Assembly (NCBI GenBank): GCA_000750105.3
Contig: JPHH03000020.1
Span: forward strand, 491,071 to 555,070
DNA: 64,000 nt
Reading direction: 5' to 3'
Source of the DNA: Tolypocladium sp. Sup5 PDA-1
Taxonomy: Eukaryota; Ascomycota; Sordariomycetes; Hypocreales; Ophiocordycipitaceae
Part shown: one piece after another, positions 22,486 through 34,415 of the stretch
Numbering within the stretch: position 1 is the first letter of the stretch
Layout: the number at the start of each line of letters is the position of its first letter
Program-made: the position numbers and the translations under genes
The notes under the pieces: model-generated
The model's input: only the letters and a program-made list of their open reading frames with translations
Told to the model about the DNA's origin: nothing
The model's database searches: none

Positions 22486-23169
22486 ATGGCGCCTCACCTG
22501 ACAGAAGACGAGATTGACGATCTCATTTACTTTGCTCGTGCCGGAGAAGATGCGGATTTGAACGAGACCCTTGCCGCTCTGGCGGAGCGGGAAAAAGCGC
22601 CACCAGCCCAGATCCTGTTGGCGGCCAGGGACGGGGCCAAGTCGACGACCTTGCACATGGCGACGGGCAATGGCCATTTAGGTATGTCGAAGTCGATGTT
22701 TGCCATTTATTCATGTTGCAAGGATACAGTTCACCGCCGGCATTGTCTCTGACTCTCTGTTCCTTACTGAACATAACTGACCAGCGCTCAAGAGACGGTA
22801 CGCAAACTCCTGGACAGCTTCGAGGGGCGACCGAAGGAGGAGAAGCAGGCCTTTATCGATGAGCCCAACGAACACGGAAACACTGGCCTTCACTGGGCGG
22901 CACTTGGCGGACACCTTGATACGGTGAAGCTGCTGCTGGAGCACGGCGCCTCACCGGCCCTGGCCAACGAGGCCAACTACGTCCCCCTGGACCTGGCATT
23001 TTCCAACGACAAGCCCGAAGTGGCACAGTACTTCTTGTCGTTCTCCGGCGGAATGGAGAGCGACAACCAAGAAAGCGGCTTGAATAGCGCGGCGCAGTCA
23101 ATCGAGCTGGTTGACGGCGAGGAGGCAAAGGACGAAGCATCGGGAGCTTCAGAGGAGGCGAACGCGTGA
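22486..23169 (+). CDS. YAR1-like ankyrin-repeat protein
   Basis: Small ankyrin protein, probably the homologue of yeast Yar1, a chaperone of ribosomal protein Rps3 in 40S biogenesis. Two exons, 22486-22681 and 22793-23169, flank a 111-nt intron (GTATGT donor, ACTGAC branch, CTCAAG acceptor). The join rebuilds GNGHLETVRKLLDSF, a clean ankyrin helix. It is 190 residues, close to yeast Yar1 (200). The acidic N-terminus is LTEDEIDDLIYFARAGEDAD. The ankyrin repeats include STTLHMATGNGHLE and GNTGLHWAALGGHLDTVKLL, with NYVPLDLAFSNDKPEVAQYF, then an acidic low-complexity tail. The family is clear; the exact function is inferred. Confidence 0.8.
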
Positions 23170-23967
23170 GCGCAACGGATATCAGACGAGTTCTTATCGC
23201 TCATGTCGCACAGTAGTGCGAAAGGCCTCTGGGGATGGGCATGGATTGCTGGGGAGAGGGTACGTTACATCAGCGGTTGGGGAGGGTCGAGCGACGGAAC
23301 AGACTCGTCTTTGGACGTCGTCAACCGGACTCTATTTGAGCGGACCGGAGGCGAGAAACTACATCATAATCGGCCGTCGGGCATTCTAAAGAAATCTACG
23401 GCTTGATACCATATGTCTGTACTAGGTGCCGTGCAGTATGGCGGTCTTTGTCTACTAGATACCGCTAGGTAGTATTGATAGACTCCTTGGGACAGAAACA
23501 CAGCGAGCGCAATGGACATGCTGCATGCCGAGTAACGTGCCTCTTGAGTCGCATCTTTCATGGCACTCCTACCAGCGAACAGGTATTTATCAGGCCGGGA
23601 GATGGAGGCGGCATGATATATTTTATGCTGGCCCTGCTGTTTTCTGGCCACCTGCTTCCCCAGACGGCATCCGATGCCCAGCTGCGGTATCGAGGTGGTG
23701 GCGCAGCCCCCACGCAATACCTTCCTGTGGCCCCACCTGCGCATTGAGTGGGGGTCACCCCAGAAACCCAGAAACGTGGGAGTGCGGTTCCCCCGCGAAA
23801 CGGCGAACCCATGCCGTTTCATTCCTCCTCCCCTCTGCCAGCCAAGCTGTCCGTGTCTCATTGTCCTGCATTAAGCTGCTTGTGTTTTTGTCTTGCAGGC
23901 ACGAGCGCCGGATCTCGCGCCCCCATCGATGCTGTCTTCATAGCATAATTCGCATGGATATGTGTGA
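23170..23967. other. Intergenic region upstream of C2H2 transcription factor
   Basis: 800 bp with no supported gene; short frames on both strands lack domains. The 3' part should be the promoter and leader of the transcription factor. Confidence 0.55.
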
Positions 23968-24124
23968 ATGGCGTCCCAGCAACATCCTACCAACGGCCTC
24001 GGCTCCGGCGCCGCGGCATACAAGAGGGCGAGTCGCAAAGGTGCGCCCCGTCGTTTCCCCTGCGAGCACCCGGGCTGTGACAAGATCTACTCGAGGGCCG
24101 AGCACCTGCAGCGGCACCAGCTGA
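23954..24124 (+). promoter_or_regulatory. Upstream ATG frame overlapping the transcription-factor exon 1
   Basis: An ATG 14 nt before the factor's start opens a different frame of about 56 codons that runs through exon 1 and stops just before its donor site. If included in the mRNA it would compete with the main start. Translational control is inference. Confidence 0.35.
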
Positions 24125-26602
24125 ACCGTGAGTTGTCCCCTCTCCGTCCCGTGTTTGCTTCTGCGGAGGAGGCGACTGACATTTGTCGGGTACACAGACA
24201 ACCCCAAGGAGATCTTTCGATGCGACATTGGCGATTGCGATCAAAAATTTGTCCGTCTCGACTTGCTGGCTCGGCATAAAAGGCGCCATACGTCGTCGTA
24301 TACCCCACGGAACCGCATCCCAAGCTTTGACGCCCCGGGGGACCGGTCGACGATATCACCGACGACGAAGCCTCTTCATAATGGCCATTCGCGGCCCTCC
24401 TTTAGCCACCACCCACCCTCTGCCGGTCCTCACGATGCCGCAATCCTCCTGAGTCCCGAGTCGAACACGGCTCCGACCCCAGTGCCTCTTCATCATCATC
24501 TTCCGAATAGAACGAGCCATGGAGCAACCTGGACGTCGCCAATTGACGACCGAGGGCCCGGGACCGTGATGTCACACAGACAAAGCTTCTACGGCGGTGG
24601 CACGCCGGCCATGCCGGAGCCGTCCGCCATGGTAGCCTTCTCCAACGTCGCGTATTCTGCGGATGACCAGCTGGCGCAGGGCAACTTTGCGGCCTGGCTG
24701 TTTGACACCCAAACGACGTACAACGACATGAGCGTCGCGAGCCTCCCCTTCCTTGAAGGCGGCTTGGAGTCGACGTTCAACAACAACATACACTACGATT
24801 ACGAATCTCTCAACAGCCTCTCCCCGATGGAGCAGGCGACGCGTCATTCAGACGCGTCCGATGACTGGATCACAGAGTCCCGGCGACAGGACTTGCTCTA
24901 CTGGTTCCAAATATTCCGCAAGAAGCAGCCCAGATACGAAAACTTGATGCCCAACCTTGCCCAAGAAAGCGGTGGCGATCTGCCAGCGCTGAACCTCGAG
25001 ATGATGCGGGACTGTCTCAAGGAATTCTGGGAAAACGTGTCGCCTCGCCTTCCCGTCGTCCATCAACACACATTTTCCGCGAATCGATGCCCGATATTCC
25101 TCCTCCTCGTCATGATAGCCCTCGGCGCAGCATCCCTACGCAGCAGGGACACTACCGGCCAGCTCTCTGAATACAGTGCCTTTGCAGATGTGATCATCGC
25201 CAGCGTGCGGTGGGAGGTCTTGACCTCCGACGACTCGGCGCCGCCCATCGGCTTGTGGGTTGCACAGGCGCTCCTGCTTCTCGAATTTTACGAGAAGCTG
25301 TTCTCTTCGAGACGAATGCACGAAAGAGCCCATATATATCACTCCGCGTTCTTGACTTTGCTTCGACGCGGAAGTCCTCTAATAGGAAGAACCGGGAGCG
25401 AGTCTCCGCCAGAGCCTGAGAACCTGGGCGCCGACCGGAACGAGTCCGGCATGGCGCTGGATTCTCGGACGTGGTGGATCAGATGGGCGGAAACGGAGTC
25501 GATGCACCGCGTCGTCTTTGCCGCCTTCATGCTCGACATCATACACGCCGCAATGTTTGGACACGCTGCGGACATGGCCGCGCATGAGATCCGGCTACCG
25601 CTGCCCTGTGACGACAATCTCTGGACGGCCAACAGCCCAGATGTTGTTCGCCAGCTGGACGCCAACTTCCGCATGTATGGCGTGAAGCAGGTTTCGTTCC
25701 TGGACGGGCTCAAGAGCGCTCTGCATGGCAAGGAGGTCAAGACTCACTCTTTCGGTCGCATGATTATAATATCAGGCCTGCTGAGCGTGGGCTGGCATTT
25801 GAGCCACAAGGAAACGCACCTGAAGTGGCTGGATCTGCGGACGCCCTCGACGGAGACGCAGGACAACTGGCGGCAGATGCTTCTCAAGGCATTCGGCAAC
25901 TGGAAGGAGAGTTTCGATGCTGCCATGTCCGATTCCATCACGGACGCGCCCGGTCGCCGGCCTGTTCCCAACGGACCGATCAACAGCGCCTCGCTCCTTT
26001 TCCATCTGGCGCACATCAGCCTGCATGCCGACATTGTCGATTGCCAAGTATACGCTGGTGCGAAGCGGCTTCTCGGGCGCAAAGTATCGGCCAGGGACTA
26101 TACCAATGCAGTCAAGCGCATGTGCTCCTGGGCAAAGCAGGCATCGACACGCCATGCCATTCTCCATGCGTTCAAGCTGCTCTACCGCGTCCTCGTGGAC
26201 CCCCACCCAAGACGGCGCAACAGCCCCCACACGCCCGACTCCCCCGCGGTGCAGTACTCGATTCGCAACGAGACGGACCCTCACCGGCCGTGGATCATGT
26301 ATTACGCGGTCCTGTCCATCTGGGCGTTTGTCCAGGCCGTTGGCCGGCCGCCTGGCAAGGGGTTCCCGCTGCGCGCCTCGCAGATGGGGCACAGCACGTA
26401 TTCACGCATGGCAGAGTACCTCTCGGCGGTTGCAATGCTGCCGGAGCTGGATGAGAAGTCGGCGGCTATGCTTCACGAGGGCCTGCCCGAGTTGCTGGAC
26501 GTGATGGAGGGGATTCTGGAGGAGGCGGATACGGAGTTGCTGGTGGAGGCGCGGGAAAGACTGAGCGTGTGCAGGGACATGCTCCTGGGCGGCTCGAGAT
26601 GA
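23968..26602 (+). CDS. C2H2 zinc-finger transcription factor with fungal-specific regulatory domain
   Basis: DNA-binding regulator combining two N-terminal C2H2 fingers with a Fungal_trans-type middle region. Exons 23968-24127 and 24198-26602 are joined over a 70-nt intron (GTGAGT donor, TACACAG acceptor); 854 residues. Finger 1 is CEHPGC plus HLQRHQLNH. Its last His codon is split by the intron, so the finger only exists after splicing. Finger 2 is CDIGDC plus LARHKRRH. A Ser/Pro/His-rich linker follows to about 180. The helical region CLKEFWENVSPRLPVVHQHT starts the regulatory domain, with a middle block around WWIRWAETESMHRVVFAAFM. The target genes are unknown. It is not obviously tied to a biosynthetic cluster here. 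Confidence 0.87.
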
Positions 26603-27105
26603 CGCTGCCCCTGGCCTGTACAATATTTCAACGATAATGATGGATGTGATGTAGCGTGACAGAATGGGAGTAGAGCAGGTGCCAATGGCCCACTGGGTCT
26701 GATCCGTCAGTATGCTACAGTGTCTGGCAATGTCGCCCAGAAATCCTCGTCCCCACTGAACACCCGGACAACGCACAATGAGCCGAGAACGTTTCTCTAC
26801 GAATCTTTGGGTAATCAGTAGGTTTCCAGCAGTCGATCGCTAGCTTGGTCTAGCCAATAAAAACATGCTCGCCCCGAGAAGGCTCCGGGGTTGAGAGTCG
26901 GCGACATTCCGGTGACTTTGGGTCGACCTTATATATGTCAACGTTCGTCCTAGAACTGGCGACAAAACCCCTAATATAACGAATACCGTCTCAGACAAAG
27001 GACTCATCTATGAATTCTTGGGGATATTTAGCCTTCTATATACATCTTCTCTCATTTGCAGCTGCGCTACGAGACTATAACTGTCCCAACCGTCTGTTCA
27101 GCATC
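26603..27105. other. Intergenic region, transcription factor to methyltransferase
   Basis: About 500 bp without a gene. An in-frame ATG at 27010 would extend the methyltransferase by 32 residues with a hydrophobic start, so part of this stretch may be coding. Confidence 0.5.
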
Positions 27106-28017
27106 ATGGCGCATCACCACCAATGCTCCGCGGAGGGCAACGAAACTCTAGGTGAGAGAAACAAAGAGCATTTTGAGTATGAATCCCGACCGCAACGTTG
27201 ATGAGCGCGTGCTGACATATTAAAAAGCGAAGTGTCTGGGACGGCATTTGACACGCCGTGGATTGCGCAGCTGTGTGAGCAGGTGTCAAACGAGCTCCAA
27301 AGCAACTTTGGATGGATGGGATTCAGAGACATTCAGCCTGGAAAGGGAGCCAAGATGCTTGACTATGCGTGTGGCAATGGTGTCGTCTCCAGGGTAAGAA
27401 TGCACAGTGTTCAATCGGCCTCTCCATCGCTGACTCCGGCTCAGGCCCTTTCGTCGCTCATTCCGACCATCCGTGGTATAGACATCTCATCAGGCATGGT
27501 AAGCCAGTACAACCTTCTCGCCGAGAAAGCCGGGAACTCTCGCGAGCATATGCATGCCATCCACGGAGACTTCCTGGACGCAAAGGCAACCCCGTCCCCT
27601 GAGCTCTCATCCCCCGAGTTTCGCGACTTTGATCTGGCTGTGATGAGTCTGGCACTGCACCACGTCGAGGACACGGACGAAATGATTCGCAAGCTGGCTG
27701 ACCGGCTAGCCGAGGGCGGTGTGCTGGTGATTGTGGATTGGATGGATTGGTCTGAGAGCGGATGTCAGAATCCGCCGATGGCTGACATGCCGGTGAAGCA
27801 TACCGTTAGCCGCATGGGCTTCAAGGAAGAAGAACTGAAACGGTCGTTCGAGAAGGCCGGACTGGGAGATTGGGGCTGGAAGTGGTTCGCTTCGCAATCG
27901 GCAGTGCCGGAGGACTTTGGTGGGAAACAGCAGGGTTTCTTGGCGAGAGGTGTGAAACGCGGGTGTAATTGCCATCGGGAAGCATGTTCTAAGCGTGCAC
28001 TTATGCGAGCAGAGTAG
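27106..28017 (+). CDS. SAM-dependent class I methyltransferase
   Basis: Small cytosolic methyltransferase of the UbiE/Methyltransf_12 type; the substrate is unknown. Three exons: 27106-27176, 27228-27393 and 27445-28017, both introns 51 nt. The second is in frame and stop-free. Joining gives NKEHFDEVSGTAFDTPW, the usual opening of this fungal family. The product is 269 residues. Motif I is AKMLDYACGNGVVSR, followed by IRGIDISSGMVSQYN (acidic loop after beta 2). Motif post-I/II is FDLAVMSLALHHVED, with GGVLVIVDWMDW next. The longer start at 27010 is possible but would add a hydrophobic leader that such enzymes normally lack. The C-terminal Cys/Arg-rich tail is not conserved in the family as I know it. 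Confidence 0.82.
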
Positions 28018-28201
28018 AATGTTTACAGTAATATACTGCATTGGTCTGTTCGTTGGGTTCAGCTTCCGTCCGGCGTAAGTGTGCTGGCCTAAGCATGGAG
28101 ACGAGAGGTAAGAAACAAGATGCAAAGCAATATGCAAGTATATGCTATCGACAAACTCATCCGAATACGGACTATAAGAAGAGATTTATACACAAGCCCA
28201 T

Positions 28202-28972
28202 TTAGCCAGTGGCGAGCTTCTTCAGCTGGGTAGCATCGCCATTGAACATATCGGAGTCACCACCCCACGGGCTCTTGTCGCTGTACTGCCAGATAGTCTG
28301 AGTCTTCCAACCACCAGGAATCGGACCAACCGCACTGGAATAGTGCGCGAGAACAAGAGGGCACTTGTCCTTGAATGCCTGGCTGTTACCGGTGCAGTCC
28401 TTCCACCACGACGGGCCGGTGTAGATCATGGGGTAGCGCTTGGTCTCCTTGTGGTAGGTCTCCACAAAGTCCGAGATCCAGCTGACCATTGCTTTGGCAG
28501 AGAGGCCGTAGCACTCGGGATGGCTCTCGGTGGACTCGAGGTCGATCATGCCGGGGAGGGTCATGCCGTCGTTGGACCAGCCGCCGCCGTGCTTGAGGAA
28601 GAACTCGGCCTGGGCGGAGCCCTTGCCCTCGCCGGGGCGGCCGAAGTGGTAGCCGCCGCGGATGAACTTGGCCTTTGTCGCGGCCGCGTAGAACTTGTTG
28701 AAGTTGGGGTCCGTGAACGTGGTGCCTTCCGTGGCCTGGTGTTCACTTGTGTTAGACTTTTGTTCCGCTAGGCTGGAGAATCAGTAGGGTAGTCTCACCT
28801 TCATCATAACGAAACGGGCGCCGTCGGAGTAGGCTTTGTTGAAGTCGACGGAGGACTGGTGGTTGGACACGTCGAAGCCCTTGACGGATGTGGCACGCTG
28901 CTCGACGGGCGTACCGGTCACGGAGCTTGCCAAGGCGAGCAGCGCAACGGTGAGGGTATTGAGAGATTTCAT
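28202..28972 (-). CDS. Secreted GH25 lysozyme (muramidase)
   Basis: Glycoside hydrolase family 25 N,O-diacetylmuramidase, expected to cleave bacterial peptidoglycan outside the cell. Exons 28972-28799 and 28735-28202 are joined over a 63-nt intron (GTGAGA donor, CACCAG acceptor), giving 235 residues, the usual single-domain length. The first ~20 residues form a signal peptide (MKSLNTLTVALLALASSVTG). The GH25 core opens with KGFDVSNHQSSVDF, contains FIRGGYHFGRPGEG, and has the catalytic DxE in MIDLEST. Later motifs are YPMIYTGPSWWKD and WKTQTIWQYSD. Fungal GH25 enzymes are generally thought to derive from bacteria. It converges with the methyltransferase gene, 184 bp apart. Confidence 0.93.
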
Positions 28973-30385
28973 GATGCTGAATGTTTGTTGTGTGTGCTGT
29001 AGGCTAAGGAAAATAAAACTGACAAAGAAGCATGTTGACGGGCAGGGCTGGAAGGACTCTTATATATGTCGAAAGCTGAGCTACTAGAGACATGTCTCAA
29101 CGCCGCGCAAGGCCCAAAAAGGTAAGAAACAACCTGCGAGGCTGCAATTGCGCCGACGAGAACTTGAGCTGAAGTCGGGCCTGCTCAGCTTCGAGTATGG
29201 ATCGGCGGCGGCTGTGCAACCACTCCATCATGTTTACCCCGGTCGGCCGGCTCACTGGAACAGCAATCGCCTGGTCTAAATCGAATGTCAAGCAAGCGAC
29301 CGTGCTGGGCATCTGGTGTGGACGTTGACGCGCAGGGGACGGAGGAAGATTGCCGAGACGGATAGTTTATTCGCGAAAGACCCCAAGCTTACGGACTATG
29401 TACAGCACAGCTGAAGGTTGATAAACTTGTAATAGTGGAAACGGCCCACCGACTTGCACAACCGCCGCTCGCTGATTTCATGTCAGCATGCTTCAAGTAG
29501 GCACCAATATGTACACTTGCATGTACTGGAACTCCTCTGAGCACACAAACCAAGAAAATTTGATGATAGTAGCATGGAATAACTTCAAGAATCAATTGCC
29601 ATCTTTTCTCTGCTACCGCGGAGTTGCGTCACAGGGACTAACTGACTTGCAGTAGCTCAGCAGCTGAGCTCACAGGCGGCCAGAACCCTGCCTATCATTA
29701 CCACGTCGAGTAACGGCGTTTGGAGTCGGCGTCCTGGCAGCCCAGCTGTGCTAAATTATCACACAGCTATCCGCCTTACGGCGAGATCCCTGTGACTACT
29801 GCAAGGCACTTGGGTACGACGGCAAGACGGGTAAGATGACGCAGCTTGGCGCAGTGGTTGCCCGAATAAGCAAACACCTCCAGTTCAAATCAAGACACCC
29901 AGGCCCCTATGCTGATTACACCTAGTAGCAAATTCAAGAGGGCATTGCGACGTTCCTCAGCACTTTGGTGTGTTATATTTCGGCGTTTTGGGAGCTGACC
30001 TGTTTGTGGCGTCAAGGGAGTAGTTCTCGGTTGTCGCCGTGGTATTGGCAACTCCTTGGATTAACGCCGATGGTCGTCGTTTACAATAAGTAATAAATAT
30101 TTAACCCGTAAACTAAGAACACTTGAACCAGAAATGAGTAGAAGGAACCCATGGATGTCTGCTTGATCACAATAGCCTAAGGCTCCGCTCAACAACTAAA
30201 TACATTCTCTGACGTATTACTAGCGCGGCATATTAGAAACAAATCTATGTTAATCGAGTGTGAAGCAAAACAGCCATGTGACGTCATGATTTCTCTAAAT
30301 TTTCTGGTCATTATGCTTTCGATTGATCTAATTTTCTTTATTTATCTGGGCCACGGACGTCAGAAACCACAAACTCCTATCGCTA
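28973..30385. other. Gene-poor, AT-richer stretch before the Copia element
   Basis: 1.4 kb between the GH25 promoter and the left LTR. No coding frame has family signal. Base composition shifts toward AT from about 29,600, marking the edge of the transposon-rich half. A tRNA-like A-box near 29,845 does not fold (see rejected items). Confidence 0.55.
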
Positions 30386-30656
30386 TGAGCGTGACCCGAA
30401 TCCCGTTAAATGCGTGATCAATTGATATGACTTCTATGACTCTTCCAGCTGCTCAAAGGGGCAGGAAAAAGGATTCCTCTTATCCTTGCAGCTATAGCTT
30501 GTAACCCCTATCCATGAGTCATCAATGTAACATTGCTGCCAAAGGAGGTTTCCGAGTCGGCCGGATCTTCCGGGTCGGCCGGTCCGGCCGGGTCTCCCGG
30601 GTCGGCCAGTCCGGCCGGGTCTCCCGGGCCTGCCTCGTCAACCGGTCTATCCGACA
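30386..30656 (-). repeat. Copia 3' LTR
   Basis: 271 bp, paired with 35743-36013. Contains an imperfect ~27-bp tandem repeat of GGCCGG-rich units (about 30560-30640). Relative to the other copy it differs only by C/T and G/A transitions. Confidence 0.9.
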
Positions 30657-30729
30657 CACCCCCTTAGCTAGGTCCTCTTTTCCAGGTCCTAGCTATAACT
30701 AACTTTCTCTGTTAACGAGCTCTTAGGGC

Positions 30730-33700
30730 CGCCGAGGCTGTTTCTCATCGGTTTTCTAGTAAACCGGCCGCCTCTTGCCCCTAGCTTTAACTCGAGGTCT
30801 CGTCTATTGCCTTATTTAGGGCGCCGTTGAGCAAGCTTTTCCAATAGCTTCTCGCGGGCTTCTTCTATTAGGGCCTCTGAGGCTATACGGCCACGGATAT
30901 CTTCCATCCGTAGCTGCCTGACGAATTTAGTGTGCCGGACCTTCGGTAGTGACTTAGTTATCCTATCTATAACTATCTTACTAGTCTCTATCTAACGGAC
31001 CGTTATACGGCCGCCTTGGACCTCTTGCCGTAGCCAGTGTTGATGAATATCAACGTGCCGTAGTTGTGTAGTTAGTCTAGCTGCCTCTTCAGTTACCAGC
31101 CTAATAGTCTGCTTGTTATCGCATTCTAGCTAGAAAGGGTCATCTAGTCTGACTCGTAGGGCCCGAAGCAGCCGGCCTGCAAATATCATCTCTTTGGCTG
31201 CCTCTGATACGGCTAATAGCTCGGCTTCCGTGCTAGACGTAGTGACTATTGGTTACTTGGTTGCCTTCCAAGCTATTGCCCCCCCGTATAGTCTCAATAC
31301 GTAGCCTTAAGAGCTTTTCCGGTCTTCCGTATTATCTCTAAACGAGGCATCGCTTGCATAGAGGAAAGTCTCGATAACCTCTTTACCTTAGCTACCTTGG
31401 CTACCTAGGCGTAATGCAAAGCAACGGGTCGAATAGAGGTACTGAATTACCCTATTTGCTGCCTCGTGATGCCCTATATCCGGGTTTAAGTTATGCCTTA
31501 TAAGCCGGGAGACCGCAAATAAGATATCTGGTCTCGTTGAGATAGCTATAAAGAGGATTGATCTAACCTTCTGCTAGTATCTATTAATAGATTGCTTTGT
31601 AGCCTGGGTCTTCGATTTAAATAGCTCTTCCTAACTCATTAGCGTAGCTGGTGCCTTGGCTAGGTCAATACCGTATTTGTGAGCTATTTTATCGATATAG
31701 GTATCCTAGGTTAGCCAGATCGTCTTAGTGCCCCTATTCCGTAGGATATGAATTCCAAGGAACTACTTTAGCTCCCCTAGCCGGGTTATCGGATATCTCT
31801 CTTCTAGGCCTGCAATAGCTGCCTTTGCGATCTTTAAGTCGGCTTTTCGGTATGCCTAGATAATATCATCCATAAAGAAGAAGACGATTACCGATCCCTT
31901 AGTCATTATATAGGGCTCTTGCGGGACCCCTTAGAAGCCTAGCTCTTATAGGGTCTTCGTTAGGTCTCTTTGCCATAGCAAGGGAGATCGTCTTAATCCA
32001 TAGAGGGCTTTTCGTAGCCGTAGGACCGTGGCGTATTTCTCGTATCCCGGTGGCATTCTTATATAAATAACCTTATCTAGGTCGCAATTGACGAATGCGT
32101 TCATAGCGTCTATTTATTCTAATTCGAGGTCGTGTTCTACGGCCATTGCTATCAGGGCCCTAAAAGACATACTAGCTAGGGTAGTTGCCCTAGTCGGTAG
32201 GACCCCTTTTTCCTATTAGTTGCTATATACGACAAGCCGGGCTTTGCAACGCAGAAGATAGCCGTGTTTATTAGTCTTATAAGTAAAGACCCACATATAG
32301 CCTAAGACTCTCTATCCCTTTGACCTAGACTAAGGAACCTTAATAAAAGAGCCTATCTTATCGTGTGAGGCAAGATGGTCTTGCTGGGCCTTGACGAATT
32401 CCTCTTTGAATGGGTGGTCTGTGAGATCCTTCCTAGTCTTAGGGACCGGCGGCAGGTCTCTCTTGTGGGCTCGAAATTTGATCCCTGCGTTGAAGGCGCC
32501 GTGGAAAGCCGATTCTACACGAATCGGATGAAATTCGTGAAAACGGTAGTCTGTTCGAATAGGGGTCGGGCCGGGCCGGCCGGCCGGGTCTTCCGGGTCT
32601 GCCGGGTCTTCCGGGTCTGCCGGGTCTTGGCCTTTTCCCACCCCCTCAGGATCGCGGGCCCGATGACGTATTGGAAGACTGGCTGCAAAGACTGCCCCTA
32701 ATCCCTCTTCAAAGTCGGGGTCTTCTTGTGGCGGCGTTAGAAGGTAATCCCTATCTTCTAGGCCCTCGCAGTCATCTTCGTCATCCGGGTCCGGACTATC
32801 CTGTCTTCCGGTATTGACGATTATCTTATCTAGGATAACCTCTTGGTCGGTCTCTTCGTCTTCGTCTTCTTGGTCGGAAATCTCGTTGCTGGTCTTGCAA
32901 TATCTCTGGCCGGGCTAGCTCGTTATCGAAGAAGCTAGCCTCGTTGAAAATAACATCTCTCGTTGAGATAACCTTGTCTTTGTGTGGAACCTAGATCCTA
33001 TAGATATTCGTAGACTAATATCCAACGAGATATCCTATGTGTGCCCTTGGCTCTAGCTTCTGACGGCGCCGTAGCTTGAGCTGGGCTTCCGAGGTTATTG
33101 CGTAGGCCTTGTAGCCGTAGGCTCTGAGGTGGCTGATCGTGGGTTAGTCTCCGAAGGCTAGTTTAGACGGACTTTTCTAGTCGTTGCGTTCTAGCGGCGT
33201 CCGGTTCCGTAGATAACAGGCTGCTTCCACGATATCCTTCCATAGGCTATGTGGAAGCCTAGCCCCTATTCTCATCGTACGGGCTTTTTCCATGACCGCA
33301 CCCCCTGACCTCTCGGCGCCTCTATTTTGGGCCTGGGTATTAGGGGCTGATCTTTTCGGCTCTATTCCTCGGAGCCTTAATTCCTTCCGAACCTACTTGC
33401 TAAATAGCTCGCCGTCTGACCGAACTGCCTTAGTTCTAAAGTCATATTGGGCCCCGATCTAGGTTAGGAAGTCTCGTAGGATACCTCTATTCTCTCTGCC
33501 TAGCCCGTGGCTCTTGAGAAAATAGGGGAAAACTAGGCCTGAAAATATATCCGTGATAAATATTACTCTTGCGTAGCCTTGGTAGTCTTCGGATAGGTCG
33601 GTCCAATCGATCTATATCTCCTCGAACGGCTTGTCGGGCCGGGCCGGGCGGCGCCGAGATATCTGCCGGCGTATCTTGCCTTGCCCGCAGTGGTCATATT

Positions 33701-34410
33701 TAATGGTCTTTGGTCCTTGGACCCTTGCCCCTAGGCATCTCTTTCCTAGCTGCTCTAGGGTCTGTGGGCCTGGATGACCTAGCCGGCTGTGCCATAACGT
33801 TCCGTCGGCTATTGCAGCTAGTCTCGGGTCCTGACTAGTTCGTCGTCTTCGGGCTTGGAAGGCTGCTGCCGTTTTTAAGCTAGCTAGCTAGGTCTCTTTG
33901 TATTGAAGAACCCACTGCTTGAACCGGCGTTTAACGAGATAGACCGTAGGACCGGACTTGTAGACTAGCCGGGTCGGGCTAGCTAGCGTATCCTACCGTA
34001 TTCCGTGGTTATCGTAGAGGCATTGAAAAGAGACCACGTTAACTATAAAGGTCGGGCAAAACGTAGCCTGTTTGATCCGTAAAATCCCTATTGATCTATC
34101 TAGCTTTCTGACTGCAAGATTAACGCGGCCGTAGCCTTCGATCCGGACTTCTGAGTCTCTAGCTATCAGGAGGTCCGCCGTATCCGGCTTCCTAATAGAT
34201 CGGAACTTCCGTTGATCGTTGAAGATATACAAGGTTGCCCCTAAATCGAGGATAGTTAAGGAATAAAGGGGATATCGATCCGCCTACAAGTAGCTTCCTA
34301 GGCAGACTGGAAACGTAGCCCTTGCCGTAAGTGCTTGACCCACGATTCGTCCCTTTTTCTTAGGGTCCGTGGGTAACGGGGTCGGACCGGTCCGGTCTGC
34401 CGATATGGCC
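30730..34410 (-). pseudogene. Copia pol (integrase-RT-RNase H), broken by stops
   Basis: Reverse-strand reading gives integrase remnants near 33,300-33,650 (IDWTDLSEDYQGYARVIF; VRSDGELFSK). A short open piece at 32641-32330 carries KRDLPPVPKTRKDL, the typical block before RT. RT lies around 31,700-32,300 (AVEHDLELE, stop, IDAMNAFVNCDLD; LRLRKALYGLRRSPLLWQRD; the FFMDDII catalytic box near 31,870). RNase H is near 31,200 (TTSSTEAELLAVSEAAKEM). Stops fall where Gln or Trp codons are expected (CAA/CAG to TAA/TAG, TGG to TAG), as RIP produces. No functional polymerase can be made. Confidence 0.85.
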
Positions 34411-34415
34411 AACCG

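Noticed and set aside
29825..29915. tRNA-like sequence (TGGCGCAGTGGTTG A-box, GTTCAAATC B-box-like)
   Set aside because: D, anticodon and T stems cannot be paired. At most a decayed tRNA or tRNA-derived repeat.
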